Assembly: GCA_900317975.1 (NCBI GenBank)
Contig: ONIZ01000001.1
Location: 346,107-410,106 of the forward strand
Origin: an uncultured Bacillota bacterium
GTDB lineage: Bacteria; Bacillota_I; Bacilli_A; RF39; UBA660
DNA: 64,000 nucleotides
Direction: 5' to 3'
Shown: positions 60,801 through 64,000 of the stretch, piece by piece
Layout: every line of letters starts with the position of its first letter
Position numbering within the stretch: position 1 is the first letter of the stretch
Notes under the pieces: generated by a model
Database searches by the model: none
The model's input: the letters and a program-made list of their open reading frames with translations, nothing else
What the model was told of the DNA's origin: nothing
Program-made: the position numbers and the translations under genes

Positions 60801-62354
60801 TTTATTATATACATATTTGCATGTCTTGAAAGTACTAAGATAATCAGCTGAAGATATATAACTAAATTCTGGAAGTACAAACAATGAGAACTTATCTATT
60901 CTTGGATAGTCCTTTTCATTATTATATATCTTATTGAAATCATATAGAATGCCTTTATAGTATAACTTGTTGTCTTCATTTACATCTGCCCAGTATTCAT
61001 CATGAGCAAATATGTCTTCATTTTTGTTTAATATATTGAAGAATGAAGATATATGATTGTTACTATAAAGCTTCTTGTATTTTTCTGTTTGACTTATCAG
61101 AACATTTATATTATTATATCTTTCAACAAAGTCAAATTTTAGATCATATCCGTTAGAAAGATTATTATTGTTTACATTTTCACATATATTGTATATTGGA
61201 GTATACATTAATGGAAAGTCTTTATACATATAGAGAGAATTCTGATTCTTAGAGAATGCAAAATTAGCATTTATGATATATGGATTGTCATCATCAGAAT
61301 ACTTTAGTTTCCATCTGTTATAGTTCTTGTTGACAGTATTTATGAATTTGAAATTAGTGAGTTGTGATTCATTGAACGCTGGAAAACCGACATTCATAAT
61401 GTTTATGTCAGTATCATAATAGTCAATATTTCCGAATATATTCATTCTATATATTTTTTCATAATAAGAATTATAGTTGTCTGAAAAACTATAGAAAGGT
61501 AGTTCTTCACCATTCATGAACCATTTTCCAGATATCATGATTGATCCTACACTATATGCTTGCAACTCATAACTATTCAACAATTCATATGGGTTAAACA
61601 TAAAACTTAATGCAAGAATCTGCTTCATCATAATTCTGTTTCTTTTGAACCCATTATTCAATAAAGCATCAAAGTCATTTATTGGGAGATACTTATTATA
61701 TATTAACGCACTAATATTGTCTTCTATCTTTAAAAATCCTCCTCTAAGTAAATTGATTCCATAATATATGTTTTTATATGAACTTGAAAGATAGATCACT
61801 TTATCATCAATCTTATTGACATATCTATAGACATAATCATGAAGATAGTTTTCTTTTATTGTATCATCTAAATATATCTTAAGCTTCTTCTCTTTTATAA
61901 GATTGTTTTTCTTGAATATACATGTTATTTCAAAATACAAATCATTCAGATCTTTTGCATCATCAATATAGATAGGCGCAAAGAACTCTACTTGCTTACC
62001 ATATCGGATATAAGATATTCTTTTACAACCATAGAGAAAATCATTGTTTGTGTCATTTATAGGATTTGCATAATCAAGAATAGGGATATTTACCTTGGAA
62101 TAGTTGAAACATGTATTATAGAATGTATCTGAATAATATCTATAAAAATTCTTTACATCATATTCAAAAGCATTATTTTTAAGATTCACATCAATATTAT
62201 TGTCATATAGAGAATCTGTCAAACTTATCAATTTTGCTCTTTGTATACTACAATTATATATGTTGTTGCTTTCCATCTTGTAGTCATCACAAAAACAAGA
62301 TAACTTCATGTTTCCTGATAGACTTGGTATAACCCTTAATAGTGGTTTTAACAT
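57882..62354 (-). CDS. Very large putative virion structural protein (1490 aa)
   Basis: The largest gene in the window, very rich in Asn, Tyr, Asp and Ile, with no recognisable enzymatic motif or membrane segment. It begins MLKPLLRVIPSLSGNMKL. Its length and its place as first gene of the minus-strand late block fit a baseplate wedge/tail structural protein (T4 gp7/gp10-like in size only). It is clearly coding: the frame is open for 4.5 kb in AT-rich DNA. Confidence 0.7.
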   Translation of the reverse strand: MLKPLLRVIPSLSGNMKLSCFCDDYKMESNNIYNCSIQRAKLISLTDSLYDNNIDVNLKNNAFEYDVKNFYRYYSDTFYNTCFNYSKVNIPILDYANPINDTNNDFLYGCKRISYIRYGKQVEFFAPIYIDDAKDLNDLYFEITCIFKKNNLIKEKKLKIYLDDTIKENYLHDYVYRYVNKIDDKVIYLSSSYKNIYYGINLLRGGFLKIEDNISALIYNKYLPINDFDALLNNGFKRNRIMMKQILALSFMFNPYELLNSYELQAYSVGSIMISGKWFMNGEELPFYSFSDNYNSYYEKIYRMNIFGNIDYYDTDINIMNVGFPAFNESQLTNFKFINTVNKNYNRWKLKYSDDDNPYIINANFAFSKNQNSLYMYKDFPLMYTPIYNICENVNNNNLSNGYDLKFDFVERYNNINVLISQTEKYKKLYSNNHISSFFNILNKNEDIFAHDEYWADVNEDNKLYYKGILYDFNKIYNNEKDYPRIDKFSLFVLPEFSYISSADYLSTFKTCKYVYNKDIDKNEQLSFNDTNIRNIDFYKFYNDNSEFITNNETIQLTDQKYPNVKQYLSNEYYDFNDIYVLSHLYNVSNSLYDQYDKEIIDGYRVLNIYNKDNILNEVYKDLAELYYLTDKSNDSGMFFRERRVMSIESLYWAKDLLFFSIYPNKTLYNLIDNYNLLYNTTQLKVNVYLKSKFVQGKDFLDFLRKTKQSLDNPQSNADVALSDFIKLFFANSNEESPSFEFHKYYYSSGLYNTEDNIIYTIPVFNEINDLTCNYGDNYDGDDNIIWVDPYNIKYVYRKYYGQQLTDDDISIISSKSKEFYCKFLNLTHLYLYFKKLYKTNINTTISLENERQILNTIYINILTAHNIVVDRSNNTNFNNSLIVLNKYINITDLGIISFNDLINYIEYNDNGYFSLSKKYFIDMIPIYDTIVYNQAGYSENVKYNATITDSYIKLINKNNNEVYYITPNIEIGVKIKDDENNYNYIKYNLYTDSELLKPTGKKIQITNTIDVDTILDFDLCFKKKMMRLNKELYGLILAINKYNYKDLYLYHLSNYDSVNHELYYNTIYFEDESSAWIPIYEDEAEVTRSITALLNDRHLELPLEPYFNDVWEEEQINTRIYSDYFLNNITEIQTSDSDISHISHVYRYNNHNIDFFINNDDVKIASNINTDIILNYDNVDDIVTDKNKLYQSNTNMLCYTYNGTNYGFYIIKSSFDNTKHTLNIKNDLYQNINCVDYIDSIPVEDIYNDTSYELLNKVYPHIIPYLKTSNIVKTALDNIEVIIQPNNYKMTNHHRQYETNSTYTLYYLNDTNNIELIRYFDNITPYLYKTNYLITYNLYFKNTERIIEPELSQKNISYIIPDNPSMMYLSIFNGISYFDINHNTHKFIPTEYKYLNDNIYYNIPNEIEVRCSQTFHSEKELAEWQNNEKNVFNIFFNYIYLRNSNLNDYSENERNNKILFLYNKYKIEYYSQRELKLHTYTLRIKYKLL

Positions 62355-62519
62355 CTTATTAAACTTTTTCTATATATATTATATAATTAAAAATAATTTT
62401 TCAAATTCACTATCAAAAGAAAATTTACTATTAATGTGAAAAAATATGAAAGAATTGTGAATTTTTAATAGCCAAATTACTAATTTATAATTATTATTAA
62501 TCAAATATAAAACAAATAT
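62355..62519. other. Divergent AT-rich control region
   Basis: About 165 bases between the minus-strand virion block and the plus-strand tRNA locus must hold promoters for both directions. A weak plus-strand candidate (GTGAAT at 62457, TAATTT at 62481 with ATAATT after) resembles the variant promoter at 3241. No clear minus-strand promoter could be picked. Confidence 0.4.
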
Positions 62520-62603
62520 CGCGGTCTAGTCTAATGGTAAGATGCAAGGCTCATAACCTTGAGACAGAAAATGCAAGTCCTGGTTCGATTCCAGGGGCCG
62601 CAA
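62520..62603 (+). tRNA. tRNA with CAT anticodon (Met/initiator-like), expanded variable loop
   Basis: The cloverleaf: acceptor 62520-62526 with 62596-62602, U8-A9, D arm GTCT/AGAT with A14, G18-G19 and A21, anticodon stem CAAGG/CCTTG with loop CTCATAA, T arm CCTGG-TTCGATT-CCAGG. Position 1 is C opposite A72, the mismatch typical of initiator tRNA, while 11:24 is U:A as in elongators. The variable region is 17 bases instead of about 5. CCA is not encoded. A CAT anticodon may also be tRNA-Ile2 if modified by TilS. Confidence 0.8.
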
Positions 62604-62755
62604 CTAAAAAATTAAGTAGTCATAATAAGAGTTACATCGTAAATAACAATTGTATAGTATTAATAGATCCAGTATTTTTGTCTCTTATTAGTAATTCTCT
62701 TAATTAAAAATATTTATTATTATATAGAAAAAGAAAACATAAAAATCAAAAGAAT

Positions 62756-62875
62756 ATGAAGAATCTATTTTCACATAACAGCCAAATTAGTTTTTCAGAA
62801 CGACCAAGTTTTGAAGGATGCGGCATGTGGTCTATTAGATGCTTGAATATATATTCTGGAGATATGGAAGTATAA
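62756..62875 (+). CDS. Possible small peptide (39 aa)
   Basis: An ATG-initiated frame (MKNLFSHNSQISFSERPSFEGC) between two tRNAs, followed after 42 bases by a terminator. The AGAATATG context resembles other starts here. It has two Cys and a Trp and no known family. Confidence 0.35.
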   Translation: MKNLFSHNSQISFSERPSFEGCGMWSIRCLNIYSGDMEV

Positions 62876-62916
62876 GTTATATATAATAATACAAAAACTA
62901 AACTATATATAGAATG

Positions 62917-62955
62917 AATCTCCAGAGCTTAATAAAAAGTTTTGGAGATTTTTTT
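62917..62955 (+). terminator. Intrinsic terminator before the RNA operon
   Basis: AATCTCCA pairs with TGGAGATT around an 18-base AT-rich loop and is followed by a T-run. It separates the first tRNA/peptide unit from the promoter of the second tRNA. Confidence 0.7.
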
Positions 62956-62965
62956 ATATAAAAGA

Positions 62966-63003
62966 TTGAATTTTTCTAAAATGAAACTATATTAATAATA
63001 CAT
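62966..63003 (+). promoter_or_regulatory. Phage consensus promoter of the tRNA/ncRNA operon
   Basis: TTGAAT, 16 bases, TATATT, then AATAATACATAA. It is the only consensus promoter before the tRNA-Glu, ncRNA and tRNA-Ser genes. Confidence 0.7.
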
Positions 63004-63019
63004 AAAACAATAAATAATA

Positions 63020-63030
63020 GTTCTTTGAAA
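63020..63030 (+). promoter_or_regulatory. boxA-like antitermination motif 1
   Basis: GTTCTTTGAAA lies just before tRNA-Glu. It resembles boxA of bacterial rRNA leaders (E. coli GCTCTTTAACA), bound by NusB-S10, and the TTCTTTGACATATT that I recall from Bacteroidota rRNA operons. Confidence 0.45.
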
Positions 63031-63034
63031 TAAT

Positions 63035-63124
63035 GCTGCGTTCGACTAGTGGCTTAGGTCACCACACTTTCAATGTGGTAGCTGGTGTGAAGCCGGCACA
63101 GGGGTTCGAATCCCCTACGCAGTA
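63035..63124 (+). tRNA. tRNA-Glu (TTC) with inserted variable arm
   Basis: Acceptor GCTGCGT/ACGCAGT, U8-C9, D arm GACT/GGTC with G18-G19, anticodon stem CCACA/TGTGG with loop CTTTCAA (TTC), and T arm AGGGG-TTCGAAT-CCCCT. The body closely resembles ordinary bacterial tRNA-Glu, including TTCG-CTAG and ACAGGGGTTCGAATCCCCT. Between the anticodon stem and ACAGGGG sits an extra 17-base hairpin (GCTGG-TGTGAAG-CCGGC), making a class-II-like arm not normal for Glu. CCA is not encoded. Confidence 0.85.
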
Positions 63125-63170
63125 CTTTACAAGATTGAGAATCAAGTATTCAGAAATGAATCAAAACATT

Positions 63171-63232
63171 GATCTTTGACATATTCAATTCAAAAGAATT
63201 GAGGTTATCAAAGAATTGATCTTTGACATATT
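63171..63232 (+). promoter_or_regulatory. Two identical boxA-like motifs upstream of the ncRNA
   Basis: TTGATCTTTGACATATT occurs twice (ending 63185 and 63232), spaced 47 bases apart, with a CAATTC-AAAA-GAATTG hairpin between. The core CTTTGACATATT matches, from memory, boxA elements of Bacteroidota rRNA operons. The second copy also reads as TTGACA followed 18 bases later by TATATA, so it might serve as a promoter starting near 63258. Confidence 0.5.
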
Positions 63233-63249
63233 GGTACAACAAAAAATAT

Positions 63250-63903
63250 ATAAATTACCTGTACTGGTCAACGATTCTAAGGTACAGAGGGGTACAGGTT
63301 GTAAGTCATAAACTCTCAGAACGCTGTTGAAACATAACAGATGCGTCAAGTGCCAGCTACTGAGCAGTCGTAACGGGTTTATGAGATTTATTTTCAAATA
63401 TAACTTCCGAGGGCGAAGATTAATTCTTCAATGGGCATACTGAATTGACAGTTGGAAGACCTTGTAGTGGCAAACACGTGATTGAGGTCAGCGCGATTGG
63501 TAAAGCAACCAAATGGAGACTGTGAAAGGGAAAAGCAGTGAGAATCTGCACCGTATTTTTGAATTTAATGTTCAAGGAGTTTGGTTAATTGCTCTATGAC
63601 AGATGTAGGAAGTTATTTTAATAAAATGATATGTCGAATCAAGTTTAAGAAAAAATTTCGTAAGACTAAGGTTCGGGATGTATAGAAAGGCATAGTAAAA
63701 GCATCATGGGTATTGACATCCTATGCGAGAAATGAGTCGGGAAATCCGAATGATACTCAGAAAGTCCTATAAGCATATGATATTCTAATAAATGATTATA
63801 TGTTGTTAACAGGTTTGAAGGGACCCCAAGGTGAAGGTAACGACTTCAGGACGCTTCAGTAATCGACTGTGAAACTCAGTTAAGCTTTTGCATATCATTT
63901 TAA
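63250..63903 (+). ncRNA. Large structured non-coding RNA, GOLLD/ROOL-like candidate
   Basis: About 650 bases between tRNA-Glu and tRNA-Ser have no credible gene, a higher GC than the flanks and many helices. I can pair 63257-63264 with 63292-63299 (8 bp), 63306-63313 with 63377-63384 (8 bp) enclosing 63315-63319/63360-63364 and ACGC-TGTT/AACA-GCGT, 63458-63462 with 63485-63489, the hairpin at 63734-63758 (GAGTCGG/CCGA…ACTC), and a perfect 12-bp long-range helix 63622-63633 with 63891-63902 that closes the 3' domain just before tRNA-Ser. Size, complexity and tRNA-flanked phage setting match the large ornate RNA classes GOLLD and ROOL, though class membership is not proven. Confidence 0.7.
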
Positions 63904-63907
63904 TTTT

Positions 63908-63994
63908 GGAGGTATGTGATAATTGGTAGTCGGGCGGTCTTGAAAATCGTTGGTCGTGATGAGCGGCTTGGGGGTTCGAGTCCCTCTGCCTCCG
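63908..63994 (+). tRNA. tRNA-Ser (TGA)
   Basis: Acceptor GGAGGTA/TGCCTCC with G73, anticodon stem GCGGT/ATCGT with loop CTTGAAA (TGA), a normal class II long variable arm, and T loop TTCGAGT. It decodes UCA (and other UCN). It begins about five bases after the closing helix of the ncRNA, so RNase P cleavage of the tRNA would also form the ncRNA 3' end. CCA is not encoded. Confidence 0.92.
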
Positions 63995-64000
63995 CAAAAA

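Noticed and set aside
63185..63397. Minus-strand 70-codon frame
   Set aside because: It covers the structured RNA region antisense, has no homologous pattern and no promoter or start context.
63125..63907. Group I intron, tmRNA or RNase P RNA as identity of the large RNA
   Set aside because: The flanking tRNAs are complete, so there is no split exon; no tRNA-Ala-like ends or tag frame as in tmRNA; I could not find the conserved RNase P core.
63806..63997. Minus-strand reading frame with RRQRDSNPQ
   Set aside because: It is the antisense of tRNA-Ser and the ncRNA end; frames with this peptide are a known artefact of tRNA T-arms.
1..64000. TAG stop-codon reassignment as in Lak megaphages
   Set aside because: TAG ends several intact genes at the expected length with the next gene starting directly after (for example 7639 before nadE and 50868), so the standard code fits.
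1..64000. CRISPR arrays, insertion sequences and attachment sites
   Set aside because: No regularly spaced repeats, transposase motifs, integrase or att-like duplication of a tRNA end were seen.

Overview
The window is a stretch of a large tailed bacteriophage genome, most likely a T4-like (contractile-tailed) phage of a Bacteroidota host such as a gut or rumen Prevotella or Bacteroides. The reasons are low GC, very dense small genes with ATGA or few-base overlaps and few Shine-Dalgarno sites, T4-type recombination genes (gp46/gp47-like, T4 RNase H-like), large virion genes on one strand, Bacteroidota-style lipoprotein signals, a BspA-type leucine-rich-repeat protein, and several small protein families I associate from memory with Bacteroidota phages and metagenomes. 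The genetic code looks standard. No integrase, CRISPR array or insertion sequence is visible.

Layout. 1-9.4 kb (+): three NAD salvage enzymes, PncA (5' truncated by the window), PncB and NadE, among small genes and a tandem paralog array. 9.5-19 kb (+): an RNase H-like YkuK-family protein, a radical-SAM/flavodoxin/radical-SAM cluster, an NAD-dependent DNA ligase and small membrane proteins. 19-39.8 kb (+): an accessory region with four paralogous families, a calcineurin-like phosphatase, a Nudix hydrolase, an S3-like KH protein, a PspC-domain protein, a CX5R phosphatase, and lipoproteins including an SPFH/Band-7-like one. 39.8-46.8 kb (-): a tail fibre, a gp26-like baseplate pair with a possible frameshift site, and gp46/gp47. 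46.9-50.9 kb (+): small genes, two lipoproteins and a T4 RNase H/FEN-like nuclease. 50.9-62.4 kb (-): a BspA-like LRR protein, a degenerate guanylate-kinase-like protein and two very large putative virion proteins. 62.4-64 kb (+): three tRNA genes and a densely structured 0.65-kb non-coding RNA.

Control. Twelve sites share TTGAAT-16 bp-TATATT followed by a GTAAT-like stretch (a few further variants have other spacings), and they precede plus-strand gene groups. At four of them the -35 hexamer lies in or next to the loop of an upstream terminator hairpin, giving a compact terminator-promoter element. Convergent gene blocks are separated by symmetrical hairpins that can terminate both strands.

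The most interesting systems are: (i) the RNA locus at the right end, where boxA-like antitermination motifs precede a large ornate RNA candidate (GOLLD/ROOL-like in setting) lying between tRNAs, two of which carry insertions in the variable loop; (ii) a deamidated (Preiss-Handler) NAD salvage set beside an NAD-consuming ligase, plausibly a counter to NAD-depleting defences; (iii) the radical-SAM/flavodoxin cluster; and (iv) the terminator-promoter elements.
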